Positions 7,773 to 17,454 are shown, numbered from the stretch's first letter. The stretch is DNA of 64,000 bases from Aquimarina sp. Aq107 (GCF_943733665.1 NZ_OX030782.1:3024501-3088500); one strand, 5' to 3'. Translations and numbers: made by a program. The notes: generated by a model from the letters alone, not told the origin.

Positions 7773-7797
7773 TGTAAACTTTTTTTAGGACGAGACA
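7773..7797 (-). repeat. IS right terminal inverted repeat
   Basis: 25-bp end of the insertion sequence; mismatches to the left end are at positions 6, 12, 16 and 18 counted from the tip. Confidence 0.85.
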
Positions 7798-7800
7798 GCT

Positions 7801-7845
7801 TTGACGTCACCCGTTACAAATGGGCGCTAGCGAGACGGATCTAAT
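7801..7845 (+). repeat. REP-like hairpin repeat, unit 3
   Basis: Hairpin CCCGTT-ACA-AATGGG at 7810-7824 followed by CGCTAGCGAG. About 24 of 37 aligned positions match unit 1, with most differences being paired changes in the stem. It lies just after the right end of the insertion sequence and reaches the stop codon of the 7841-8353 gene. Confidence 0.6.
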
Positions 7846-8353
7846 CATTCTCTCTAATTCTGAGAAGCTTTAAAGTAAAATCAAAACTACACTCTTCATC
7901 CGAAGTATCATTGGTTTTTAAACTTAATACCTCATAAGTCTCAAATAGCCCATTGATATTGTAAAGACATAAATAAGTCATATTATCTTGTTCTTTAACT
8001 TTAATATCCATAAAATCTTCATCTTTTGAAGCTACCTTAGTCGGAGGTTCATTACAATTATCAGTTTTTTCTAATATGAATTTTTCATTTTTATAAAAAC
8101 TCCAGCTTATACTATTGCAGTAATCCATTACATAACATCGAGCACTATTCAAAACAATTGTATCTTTTTTGAAATAATCATTATTCGAATTGTCAAAGAA
8201 CCAGGAATTTGTTGCTTCTGGGACTAAATTTCTAGATTTAACTAGTGTTTCTTTAAAAACAGATAGTATCTCTTTTTGCGTAGTTTGAGCATTTGCAACC
8301 CCAAATACATTTAGAGATAGTATTAATATTCCTAATAAAATTATATTTTTCAT
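7841..8353 (-). CDS. Small secreted protein coupled to RHS gene
   Basis: 170 residues with signal peptide MKNIILLGILILSLNVFGVANAQ. The mature part contains four or more Cys (RCYVMDYC, DNCNEPP, YLCLYN, EECSFDF), a W-S-F-Y-K-N-E-K strand and a C-terminal F-D-F-T-L-K-L strand, suggesting a compact disulfide-bearing beta-rich domain. I do not recognise the family. Its ATG overlaps the stop of the RHS gene by one base (TAATG), so translation is coupled. By analogy with polymorphic toxin loci it could be an immunity or chaperone partner, but nothing in the sequence proves this. Confidence 0.7.
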   Translation of the reverse strand: MKNIILLGILILSLNVFGVANAQTTQKEILSVFKETLVKSRNLVPEATNSWFFDNSNNDYFKKDTIVLNSARCYVMDYCNSISWSFYKNEKFILEKTDNCNEPPTKVASKDEDFMDIKVKEQDNMTYLCLYNINGLFETYEVLSLKTNDTSDEECSFDFTLKLLRIREND

Positions 8354-11300
8354 TATCTACCTTTTTTTAATAAACTTTTTAAATGTTTAGTGAAATTAAC
8401 CGTCCCCGTGGTATTAGTTCCTTTTGTTTTACCTGCAAAATTAAGCCTTGTACCATTTTTTGTAACTCTATGTATAGCTCTTTCTGATCCAGCACCTTGT
8501 TTGGAATCAAATGCATCAATTGCAAAAACAGTAATTCCATAGCTAGCAGCTGCATTTTTATCTTTTACAGATGTAGACTTCCCGTTTTTCATTCCTTTCT
8601 TTGTAGTCTTAGGGTGTCCGTGCATTTGTGCTATGAGCATTAATCCATTCCCAGTTCTTGGAGCAGCATCTTTAGCTTCACTTACAGTTGCATCTATTTC
8701 AACTTCTTCACTATTACCATCTTGACCTCTTTGAGCGCCAACTTCTCCGGTATTTACATTTAGAGTAATATAAGCTTGGTTTTCAACTCCCTCACTTGCT
8801 GTATCATCACCAACGCTTTGTGCTTGATCTTGTATTTGTTGTTCATTGAAGGTGACCAATGTACTGTTATTTTGAAGTTCTTGTGTTGCTTCCTGTGATA
8901 TTGTACCACCATATTCTTCTTTAGCATAATCAAACTCCCTCTTATCAATTACTCTTAATTCGTTTGTAGCAGCACCATCCTGACCTAATATTTTGCCTGT
9001 TACTCTATCAATATAATAATCTGTTGGAGCCATTCCATCAGGATCAATAAAATAAATTGGATTATTAAATGCATAATTATATGGGGAATGTCTACGCATC
9101 TGTTCTGCAAGAGGATCAAGGTTCATCCACCTAGCAATTGAAGGATCGTAATTTCTTGCAGTAATATCTATCCAACCAAGTCCTAACTCGTCTTGTTCTT
9201 CTTTTCCACCAAAACCATAGTTATGTTCTCTTCCAGTAATAGTATTATTGTACCCTTTATGTTGTAGTCCAAAGGGATAATAATTCTTTTCTTCTATGAT
9301 TTCGTTCTCCGCAGAACCGGGGATTAGATCAATATCACCGTCTTTATTTTTATCTGAGTAAGACAATCTAATATTTCCTAAATGGTCTTTGTATTGGTAA
9401 ATATAATCATATCCACCAGTACTATTAGGTTCTAAATATCCTTCTGGGTGGTTAAAGAATTTAAGTTCATCGGTAGTATCTGTTTTTTCGTAAACATAAT
9501 TTCCTGCATAATCCGTAAACACGGTTACATCCCTATAAGGTGGAGCATCTGTTTCATGGATCGTAAATTCTTTTCTAAGTTTTTCTCCAGTTACAGAATA
9601 AGTATAAGTTATCTCGCCTTCCTCTGTTTCTATTACTACTGGAAGGTTCAAATGATTATACGTAATATTAGAAATCCCTTTGTTCAAATCTTTAGTCATA
9701 TTTCCATTATCATCATAAAGATAATCATTTCCTGTAGTATTACCATCGTTAAATCCTTCTGTCACTCCACTGCTATCTGCAACACTAGATAACTGATTTC
9801 CTATTCCACTTTCATTATAAGTATACGTTAGGTTATCCATTGTACCGAAACCAGTAACTGCTGTATTAAGGGTTCCTTTTCTTTCTAGGTTTAAGATATT
9901 TCCGTTTTTATCGTATATAACATTGGTTAGATCATAATTACCTGTATTATCAATAGCGGTTTTAATACGGTTCAGTGCATCATAGCTATATATATATTGA
10001 TTACTTTCTGGATTGCTAGTATTATTAATACTTGCAGTACTCCAACTAGTTTGACTTATATTACCGTTATATAGTTTTTTAGTCACATCAGTTATATCAT
10101 TATAAGCAATACTAAAATCAAACAAATCATTGTCATTTTTACCATCATCGTTAATCTTGTTTAACCAACCACGTACATTATAAGTGTAATCTACATCCTG
10201 TAAGCCTCCACCTACTGCTTTAGACTCCAATTGTCCTAATTCATCATAGGTATTAGCTATGAGGTGTTCTTCTGCTTGATTATTAATCTTTTGTTTTTGA
10301 TCTAATAACCTACCCATATGGTCATATGTAAAAGTATCAATAGTCACTATGGCAGCATTGCTGTCTTTAGTATGGCTAGTTTTGGTTTCTAGTACTTTTC
10401 CTGCAAAGTCTAACTTACTCTCTACAATATCTATTGTATTAAGATACTCATTGGTACTATGTACATAGATAGGTCTTCCCTTCTCATCATAATAGGTAAC
10501 GGTAGTAATCCAATCATCAGTTCCTAAAACGCGTACTTTAGATCCAGTAGCTAATCCTTTTACATTGGTATCAACAGTTTGTTCTAAAACTATACCGGGA
10601 TTAGTTACATTATGATCAAAGGTATAGTTGTCATAGTAGTTTATGGTATGTATTTCGCCTCCACCAGGAAAAGTAGTATTGCTATAATAAAGTCTGGTGC
10701 CATTAATAAGGATAGAAGTATCATTGGTTTTTACTTCATATTGGGAAGCATCGGCGTCATTGTCTAAATTATATTGTAATCCAGCTCTTGTGGTATCCCA
10801 TGGAAAAGTTTCTAATCCTGTAAAAACAACTCTTCCAAAGGCGTCATATTTGGTAAATAACCAATGACGATTAGGTCTTTGTACAAGATCTTGTGTAAGT
10901 ATGGGTTGATCTAATTTATTGTAAATAATGTATTCCCAACCTTTACCTGGTATTTTCTTTTCTACCAATCGATTTCTATGATCATATTTATATTGATAAC
11001 ATAGTTCTGCTAGTTCTTCTGGGGATACTTCGTCTGTAACATCTACTTTAGGAGGAATTACATAGGTAAGATTCCCAAAATCATCATATACATAATAGGT
11101 ATCGTGCGATACTCCTTGATCAAAAGTACGTTTTAAGATTACTCTTCCTAATTTGTCTGTATATTCTCTAGTGGTATGATCTTCTGGGTATGTTTGTCCG
11201 GGTTGCCAATTTTCATCTTTGGTAATGGTAACCATTAGTTCATTAGCAGCATAATATCCATCTTTTACTAAGATTGGCACCTCTGTATTATCCAAATGAA

Positions 11301-12069
11301 AATTTACTTTAAAATAGACCACCTCATCAGTTCCATTAGTACTCCAATCAAATTTAATCGTATGATCTGTATCTGCTTGATCATCTGCTTTCCAATCTTT
11401 TCCAGGAGCTCCTTGTTCTAAAACTCTGTTTAGTGGAGATGCTTCAAAAATACTTTCTGAATAGGCATTAACATCGGCTTCTGCCATTCCTGTAAAATCA
11501 GTTGGATATTTGCCTTTATAATAACTATTGATATCCGCAGTAATAGCGACAGGATCATAACTTCCTAATGGATCATCTTGTCGCTCAAACGGCAAATACT
11601 GTTTGTTTTGTCGACCGTAATCATCATAACCGACATGTATTACAATATCCTTTTTATCAGGAGAGGCTTTGATCCCTATTTGTTGTTTTACACGACCTAG
11701 TCCATCAAAATATGTAATATTCTCTATTACATCACTATTGTTTTTGATTCCAACAGCAGGGTCCAATAACATCCCTTCTGTGATCGGTGATTGAAAAGCT
11801 CTAGTTAATACATAATTTTCGTCTGTACTTAAAATATGTGGTATATATGCGTCTGCTGTTACAATTGCTGTAAAAACAGTTCCTGATTGTATCCAAGTGT
11901 TTGGCTTAATTGTGATCGATTGACCAGCTCTTACATTCAGCAATGCTGGATCACTGGATGCATTTATGGTTTCATCTTCTATTATTACTGTATCCGCTAC
12001 CTGAGCAGTAGCAGTCATACCTACTAAAACTAGTAGGGCCATTATACTATGTTTTATAATATTTTTCAT
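8353..12069 (-). CDS. RHS repeat protein with DUF6443 start and JAB-like tail
   Basis: 1238-residue exported protein. It begins with a signal peptide (MKNIIKHSIMALLVLVGMTATAQ), then a segment typical of DUF6443 (NYVLTRAFQSPI ... ITYFDGLGRVKQQI) and many YD/RHS repeats (YDDYGRQNKQY, YDHMGRLLDQK, YDALNRIKTA and others). The RHS-associated core is unmistakable: YQYKDHLGNIRLSY, YYPFGLQHKGY, DITARNYDPSIARWMNLDPL, NYAFNNPIYFIDPDGM, ending near residue 1030. The remaining ~200 residues form a distinct tail with HGHP (about 1150-1153) followed by S-V-K-D and AASYGITVFAIDAF, reminiscent of JAB/DUF4329 metalloprotease-like domains seen at RHS C-termini. Such proteins form shells around variable C-terminal effectors. 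Directly upstream is a second RHS protein, directly downstream a coupled small gene. Confidence 0.88.
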   Translation of the reverse strand: MKNIIKHSIMALLVLVGMTATAQVADTVIIEDETINASSDPALLNVRAGQSITIKPNTWIQSGTVFTAIVTADAYIPHILSTDENYVLTRAFQSPITEGMLLDPAVGIKNNSDVIENITYFDGLGRVKQQIGIKASPDKKDIVIHVGYDDYGRQNKQYLPFERQDDPLGSYDPVAITADINSYYKGKYPTDFTGMAEADVNAYSESIFEASPLNRVLEQGAPGKDWKADDQADTDHTIKFDWSTNGTDEVVYFKVNFHLDNTEVPILVKDGYYAANELMVTITKDENWQPGQTYPEDHTTREYTDKLGRVILKRTFDQGVSHDTYYVYDDFGNLTYVIPPKVDVTDEVSPEELAELCYQYKYDHRNRLVEKKIPGKGWEYIIYNKLDQPILTQDLVQRPNRHWLFTKYDAFGRVVFTGLETFPWDTTRAGLQYNLDNDADASQYEVKTNDTSILINGTRLYYSNTTFPGGGEIHTINYYDNYTFDHNVTNPGIVLEQTVDTNVKGLATGSKVRVLGTDDWITTVTYYDEKGRPIYVHSTNEYLNTIDIVESKLDFAGKVLETKTSHTKDSNAAIVTIDTFTYDHMGRLLDQKQKINNQAEEHLIANTYDELGQLESKAVGGGLQDVDYTYNVRGWLNKINDDGKNDNDLFDFSIAYNDITDVTKKLYNGNISQTSWSTASINNTSNPESNQYIYSYDALNRIKTAIDNTGNYDLTNVIYDKNGNILNLERKGTLNTAVTGFGTMDNLTYTYNESGIGNQLSSVADSSGVTEGFNDGNTTGNDYLYDDNGNMTKDLNKGISNITYNHLNLPVVIETEEGEITYTYSVTGEKLRKEFTIHETDAPPYRDVTVFTDYAGNYVYEKTDTTDELKFFNHPEGYLEPNSTGGYDYIYQYKDHLGNIRLSYSDKNKDGDIDLIPGSAENEIIEEKNYYPFGLQHKGYNNTITGREHNYGFGGKEEQDELGLGWIDITARNYDPSIARWMNLDPLAEQMRRHSPYNYAFNNPIYFIDPDGMAPTDYYIDRVTGKILGQDGAATNELRVIDKREFDYAKEEYGGTISQEATQELQNNSTLVTFNEQQIQDQAQSVGDDTASEGVENQAYITLNVNTGEVGAQRGQDGNSEEVEIDATVSEAKDAAPRTGNGLMLIAQMHGHPKTTKKGMKNGKSTSVKDKNAAASYGITVFAIDAFDSKQGAGSERAIHRVTKNGTRLNFAGKTKGTNTTGTVNFTKHLKSLLKKGR

Positions 12070-12076
12070 CCGTTAC

Positions 12077-15000
12077 TTAGTTTTTGTAGTTATATTGATT
12101 TTCTGATACCAGATTACCATCTGCATCTTTTACGAATTTTAATCTATTAAACTCGTCATAATGATAGGTCATTGTATATCCTCGCGGATCAGTCATACTG
12201 GTTACTCCAACTAAAGGTTGATATTCATAGGTGGAAATCATAGCATTCGGCAAATTGACACGCAGTGTATTTAAATCATTCATATCATTTTCATCAAAAC
12301 TCATTAATACTGTTTCAGAAATTCCTAAAGCGTTCGCAACATCAGAAAAAGTAGCGTTCTCTACTTTAGCAATAGGATATTGTTTATTATATCCCCAGAT
12401 GTAACTGATATGAACGCCCTCTGCTTTACTGTATTGGAGTATATTACCATATTTATCGTATTTTTCGTAAAATTGTCGCTCTTCTAAACTTCCTGTATTT
12501 CCTTTAGATACTTCTACTTCACTTGGTAATATTAATCCATTTGGAGAATGTGTATCATCATAATTCATAAATTGAGTGTATAACAAAGATTCTTGTGGAT
12601 TCGCAGTATTACCCTTATAGGATTCAAATTTAATCTGAGATGACAATCTATTTTGTACCTGTAAATCATTCATAAATGGTTCTGTGATCAAATCCTGAGG
12701 ATAGTAAACTTTAGAAGTTCGTATGTTTCCATCACTATCTGTAGTTACCATTTTGGTTGTCATATAATGCTGTGAATTCTCATAAAAATAATTTGTAGTG
12801 TTTACTAACGCTCCACCAAGATAATACTGGGTATTTTCTGATGATTTGATCCTAAACATGGTATTATTCTTAAGGTCAGAACCTGTAAATTGTTCATATG
12901 GATTCGTTAAACTAAAAACATTACCTGTATATAACATAACAGGGACATATGAAAATGGCATAGAACCAAATGAATATTCTTGATAGGTATTTATTACTTT
13001 ACTTTTCGATCCTCCAAATGAATCTAGAACCTCTTCTTCTAACACATTACCATTTATATAATCATACATCGTAGGAGTCATCCCTAAGATATATGTATCG
13101 CCATAGGATACATTAAAATATGTGTAATTGCTTAGATTAAAAGTTTCATATATATTTGTTCCACCGGGACAACTACTGCAAGCTAAAAGTTGTGGAGTAA
13201 CTCCTATAAAACGAGTCTTATATTCATTAGGCTTGTTTATATATTTAGTTACTATACTTCCATTATCATTATTAGACATATCAACTTGGCGCTCTATCAC
13301 GTTACTATATCCAATATGACTCCCAGAAGCCGATGGATTTCCTCTAATTAGATTACTAGAGTTCAAGGAAACAGCATTTTGAGAATCATCAGAAAAATTT
13401 TCCGGTGTATATTCATGAAAACCAATCCCTTTAGAAGCGAAAACTAAATCGTCCATTAACATCCCACTAGATCCAACAGAACCATTATCTAAGACATGGT
13501 TATATTCAAATCTTTTAGCATTTACAAAAACTCCATCTGCATCTTTATTTATTATTTGATGTATTCTTGCTCCACCAACTTCGAATTCTTCAAATACGTC
13601 AGAATTTATACTAGTATCATTCCAGATTACCGCAGATGCTGATGCATTTGCTACTACTAAAAATGGAGTATTTATGCTCCAAGCAGAATATTTAAAAACA
13701 TAGTTACCCATCGGTAACGTCATAACTTTTTCTAACTGTACGGTATTATTGTTACCAAATTGATTGTCATAATAAAAAACATTAAATCGTTGATTAGTTT
13801 CCGTGTTTTCTACCCAAACAGCTGGGCCAACTGGATTAATACCTTGTCCACAACCAACACTACAACTCAGAGTGGCATTAACTTTTATGTTATACGATTG
13901 ATTATTACAAAAAGAAGTATCTGTAATTTCGAACTCTTGATTAGAAGTTACATTATTAGAAGATATTGAACACTCATTATAATCAACAAAAGAATAAGAG
14001 GGGTCATTCGCTAACTTAAGTTGTTGATACCTAAAATTGTATTTTTCTGATGCATTTACTCCAGAACTTCCGAAGTTTCCATTATCAAAGAAAACAGAAT
14101 CATATGAAGGACGCTTTAAACTTACTTTATTCCCTTCATATTCATACTCTGTAAAACCTCCAGTGGGATAAGTTACTTTAGTTAATATACCATACTTACC
14201 ATAGTTAATATCACTCTTACGAATAGCTCCATTTACTTTATAATAATCCTCAAAGATTTCTGTTTGATTAGAATTCCCATTATCTGGTAGAGAAAGAAAA
14301 AAACGATTATAACTAGGAATTCTAATAGAATTCGCAACTCCATTATAAAATCCCCAAAAATCCGTTGATTTTGTATCCTTAGCAGGAAGTGAATCCTGCT
14401 CATAATACTCAAAATCATATGTTTGTCCCTGAACAGATACATTATCTAATTTTAATCGAAGGTATCTTTCCTTATAAGTGTCATCTATTTTATCATTATT
14501 GAAATATGAATATTGAAATTCTGCGCTTTTAACAATATCATTATCCTTATTTTTAACTACAATATTTTCTAACTTTTTTGCAGTATAAGTATTGGGTTGA
14601 ATGACAGGATCCCATCTACCAATAGTTTCACCTGCAAAACGATCTTTTGCCTCTTTAGAAAATAAATCCGTTCTATCGGATAGGTTGAACTCTATACTCC
14701 CGAAATCACCAGAAATATTTGTTAAGTATAGATTATGAAAAGCATTGATTGATGCACTCATAGAAGTCGGAGAAGTTATATCAGTAACTTTTCCCATTGG
14801 ATTTTGATTTCTATGATCTCCAAATATCCATAACGTATATTTTTCTGTATAGTTTGGAAAAGACATAAAAAATGCATCCTGATATGTGAAATTTAGTTCT
14901 CTTCCTGTATATGATGTAATTTTAGATACTTTCCAAGCAGAATTCAATCGTTTTGTCTGATTTGTAGACCAACTAGGTATGCCTCTCAAAGCATAAATCT

Positions 15001-15775
15001 CTTCGGCAGCAGTTGGAGCATCCCAACTACTAAAACCACTAGAAAACTCTTTAGCATCAAAAGAGTAGGTAAACCCTTTAGGATCTATCACTTCAAAAGT
15101 ATGATCACTTACATTAAAAAATACTTTAAAATTTTTATTATCAATAACCGATCCTATTAAGGTCTGTTCGTTATTTTGAATTTTTGGTAGGTAAAATTTG
15201 AAAGAACCGCTTGGCAAGTTAACTTTAAATAAATCTGGTTCTGTATCATGAGGTCTATTAGCTGTATATTCATTATTAAGAAAAAGTAAATCATCCGTAG
15301 AAAACTCGAATTCATAGTTATTAGAAGGTCCTCCGTTAACAATAAATTCCTGAGAATATATCCATCCAACTCCCTGCGCATCTTGATTTCCTCCAGTATT
15401 CAAAAAAGAATTTCTAATATCATCAAATCCATTAATCTCTCGAGTTATAGTGATTCCATCTGATAGACTCCATCCTAAACCAACCCAAGAGGCATCTTGA
15501 TTCACCTTTATCCCAGATGTATTATAACTTAATGAAAATGGAATTGAAAGCCCATCAAAATCAATTTGATGAATAGGTACATTTACATTTGCTGTCCCAT
15601 TATATTTATTAACAGGGAAATCTCCAAATTTACCTAGGTCAGCTACATCAGGACTTTCCGGTATTAATTGTACTTCGTAAGAAGATGGACCAATCTCATT
15701 TTGGGCAAATATTACATAGCTTGCGAATAGCGAAATAAGTACTATGCTATTCTTTATTATAGGATAATATTTCAT
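12077..15775 (-). CDS. Large secreted RHS-family protein
   Basis: 1232 residues with an N-terminal signal peptide ending near IFAQ. The first part (VNKYNGTANVNVPIHQIDF, IPFSLSYNTSGIKVNQDASW, VGLGWSL) is the conserved start of Bacteroidetes RHS/YD proteins, similar to SpvB-type shells, followed by long beta-rich regions. Near the C-terminus are YD repeats (YDKYGNILQYSKAEG, ISYIWGYNKQYPIAKVENA, TDPRGYTMTYHYDEFNRL). It lacks an RHS core and a toxin tail, so it probably partners the downstream protein at 8353-12069, whose start is 7 bp away. A mid-protein Cys-rich stretch (CSVGCGQG) is present. Function is inferred from family only: extracellular shell or delivery component. Confidence 0.85.
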   Translation of the reverse strand: MKYYPIIKNSIVLISLFASYVIFAQNEIGPSSYEVQLIPESPDVADLGKFGDFPVNKYNGTANVNVPIHQIDFDGLSIPFSLSYNTSGIKVNQDASWVGLGWSLSDGITITREINGFDDIRNSFLNTGGNQDAQGVGWIYSQEFIVNGGPSNNYEFEFSTDDLLFLNNEYTANRPHDTEPDLFKVNLPSGSFKFYLPKIQNNEQTLIGSVIDNKNFKVFFNVSDHTFEVIDPKGFTYSFDAKEFSSGFSSWDAPTAAEEIYALRGIPSWSTNQTKRLNSAWKVSKITSYTGRELNFTYQDAFFMSFPNYTEKYTLWIFGDHRNQNPMGKVTDITSPTSMSASINAFHNLYLTNISGDFGSIEFNLSDRTDLFSKEAKDRFAGETIGRWDPVIQPNTYTAKKLENIVVKNKDNDIVKSAEFQYSYFNNDKIDDTYKERYLRLKLDNVSVQGQTYDFEYYEQDSLPAKDTKSTDFWGFYNGVANSIRIPSYNRFFLSLPDNGNSNQTEIFEDYYKVNGAIRKSDINYGKYGILTKVTYPTGGFTEYEYEGNKVSLKRPSYDSVFFDNGNFGSSGVNASEKYNFRYQQLKLANDPSYSFVDYNECSISSNNVTSNQEFEITDTSFCNNQSYNIKVNATLSCSVGCGQGINPVGPAVWVENTETNQRFNVFYYDNQFGNNNTVQLEKVMTLPMGNYVFKYSAWSINTPFLVVANASASAVIWNDTSINSDVFEEFEVGGARIHQIINKDADGVFVNAKRFEYNHVLDNGSVGSSGMLMDDLVFASKGIGFHEYTPENFSDDSQNAVSLNSSNLIRGNPSASGSHIGYSNVIERQVDMSNNDNGSIVTKYINKPNEYKTRFIGVTPQLLACSSCPGGTNIYETFNLSNYTYFNVSYGDTYILGMTPTMYDYINGNVLEEEVLDSFGGSKSKVINTYQEYSFGSMPFSYVPVMLYTGNVFSLTNPYEQFTGSDLKNNTMFRIKSSENTQYYLGGALVNTTNYFYENSQHYMTTKMVTTDSDGNIRTSKVYYPQDLITEPFMNDLQVQNRLSSQIKFESYKGNTANPQESLLYTQFMNYDDTHSPNGLILPSEVEVSKGNTGSLEERQFYEKYDKYGNILQYSKAEGVHISYIWGYNKQYPIAKVENATFSDVANALGISETVLMSFDENDMNDLNTLRVNLPNAMISTYEYQPLVGVTSMTDPRGYTMTYHYDEFNRLKFVKDADGNLVSENQYNYKN

Positions 15776-15780
15776 ATTAT

Positions 15781-17115
15781 TTACTTTTTTAACAATGATT
15801 CAATTTTAATTAATCTAGCTTCAAGCTCGCTATTCTTAGCTTTTACTTTTTGTAGCTCTTCAATCTTTTTTTCCTGCTCAATCGTATACAAGGTCAATTC
15901 TTCGATTTTTTCTAAAAGCTTTGCATTCATTTCACCTAGTAGAATACCGTTTTCAGCTACTTCTGATGCCGATGGGATATTTATTAAATGACCTTTGGTA
16001 GTAATATGATCTTCTACTTGTTGTAAGGTTGGGAGTTCATACGAATCTTCGAATACATAGTCTGGCCATCCTGTTAAATCAACTTTTACTTCTTTGGTAT
16101 GGATATTACCGTTTACAGCTAATTTAGCATCTGGTGTATATGTTCCAATACCAACATTACCATTGGTCCCATGCCTATTGGGATCTAAAACAATATGCTG
16201 CTGAGAAGCCAATACCAAATCTGTATTTAATGCACTAGAACTTGAACGAGTAGCTTGAATTTCAAACCTTCCGTTAGTATCTGTATAAAATCTAGCTAAA
16301 GAGAAAGCCCCTTCTACTCTTAATTTAGCGTCAGGATTTGATGTTCCAATTCCTACATTACCCTCATTGTTGATAATCATTCTGGTAGCAGGGGTAATGG
16401 TTTGGCCGCTTGTGGTATTCTCTCTATTTGCATAGAAATAAAGATGTCCCCAAGATGCTTTAATTCCAGCGTAACCATAACTACTGGTATGAGAATATGG
16501 AGTAAAGAGTTTGTTATGGTTGGTACCACCATTTTGAATCGCTAAGTTGGTTCCAAATACAGCATTTCCACCACCTGATCCCGAGATCGTAGCTCCAAAA
16601 TTACTTCCTACAACTAATTGGGTATTCGGAGAATTAGTTCCAACTCCTACATTACCGCCATTAAAATAGGTATTACCATTGGATGCAATCAAAAATTTAT
16701 TTTCAAAACTAGAATTCCTTCCTGTAATATACCCATGTTCTTGTCCATTGAGACTTACTAAAGAACTTCCTCCTTTTTGAACATTAATAAATTCTTGACC
16801 AGCTATGGAACCATTGACATCTAATTTCCTGCTAGGATTATTTTTTCCAATACCAACTTTACCGCCTCCATAACTAAGAACAACATTATCACTAGTGTAG
16901 TGATTAAGGCTTACATATTGAGAAAACTCAGAATCAATAATTAAATGTCCAGATCCTTGCTGACTTGATTTTATACTTGCATTTCCATCTTTTCTACCTA
17001 CTAAAAGCGTTACTCCAGAATCCGAAGGGCTAATTGTTAAAGGTCCAGGAGTCTGTGAATATATTAACGTAGAGATAAATACAAAAAGTGTCAATACAAC
17101 GGACTGTTTTTTCAT
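15781..17115 (-). CDS. Secreted tail-fibre-like protein with VGIGT repeats
   Basis: About 444 residues from the ATG at 17115, giving signal peptide MKKQSVVLTLFVFISTLIYSQ; an ATG at 17136 adds seven residues and is also possible. Four repeat units of the kind found in phage tail fibres and Bacteroidetes surface proteins are visible: KVGIGKNNPSRKLDVNG, NVGVGTNSPNTQLVVG, NVGIGTSNPDAKLRVEG and NVGIGTYTPDAKLAVNG. The C-terminal ~65 residues form a coiled coil (MNAKLLEKIEELTLYTIEQ onwards) ending in LIKIESLLKK, suggesting a trimer. It precedes the two RHS genes by 5 bp in the same direction, so it is probably the first gene of that cassette and may serve as surface fibre or adhesin. Confidence 0.8.
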   Translation of the reverse strand: MKKQSVVLTLFVFISTLIYSQTPGPLTISPSDSGVTLLVGRKDGNASIKSSQQGSGHLIIDSEFSQYVSLNHYTSDNVVLSYGGGKVGIGKNNPSRKLDVNGSIAGQEFINVQKGGSSLVSLNGQEHGYITGRNSSFENKFLIASNGNTYFNGGNVGVGTNSPNTQLVVGSNFGATISGSGGGNAVFGTNLAIQNGGTNHNKLFTPYSHTSSYGYAGIKASWGHLYFYANRENTTSGQTITPATRMIINNEGNVGIGTSNPDAKLRVEGAFSLARFYTDTNGRFEIQATRSSSSALNTDLVLASQQHIVLDPNRHGTNGNVGIGTYTPDAKLAVNGNIHTKEVKVDLTGWPDYVFEDSYELPTLQQVEDHITTKGHLINIPSASEVAENGILLGEMNAKLLEKIEELTLYTIEQEKKIEELQKVKAKNSELEARLIKIESLLKK

Positions 17116-17454
17116 AATTCTAAAATTGGTATTCATATAGATAATTATTTTCAAAAATTATTTTAAGGCTAAATAAAAACGTGCAAATATAGTATGAATA
17201 AGATAATTGTAAAGCACAAAATCACTGGCTGTTAACAACTTTTAAAGCGGTCTGATTTCACTTTTATTTAGATCACCGATAATTAAATTCTTCAACTTAA
17301 ATGCTAACAAAAACTATACGCTCTTAATATTATTTTCTTCCTCTTAATTTCGTTTTATATAGGTAAGTGTCATGAGCTTTGCATATGTTACCATCAAAAT
17401 CATTTTTTTTTAGAAAAAAAAGTAATCTAAATTTTAGAAGAACACTTTGCAAAC
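17116..17454. other. Intergenic region upstream of the RHS cassette
   Basis: About 340 bp, very AT-rich, with no protein-like frame. It should hold the promoter of the 15781-17115 gene on the minus strand, but I could not pick a convincing TTTG-N19-TAnnTTTG pair. It ends at the terminator that follows carB. Confidence 0.5.

Larger units (their letters stand above)
6386..7797 (+). mobile_element. IS3-family insertion sequence
   Basis: A 1412-bp element with two overlapping-phase transposase genes and terminal inverted repeats. The left end 6386-6410 (starting TGTCTTGTCCTGAAA) matches the reverse complement of the right end 7773-7797 (starting TGTCTCGTCCTAAAA) at 21 of 25 positions. Flanking triplets are TAT on the left and GCT on the right, so I see no target duplication. 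The element interrupts the interval between inverted hairpin repeats at 6359-6373 and 7810-7824. Coding capacity appears intact, so it may be active. Confidence 0.9.

Noticed and set aside
9448..9792. 114-codon frame opposite the RHS gene
   Set aside because: Shadow of an AT-rich repetitive coding region; hydrophobic composition arises from the opposite strand and no start context or family match is seen.
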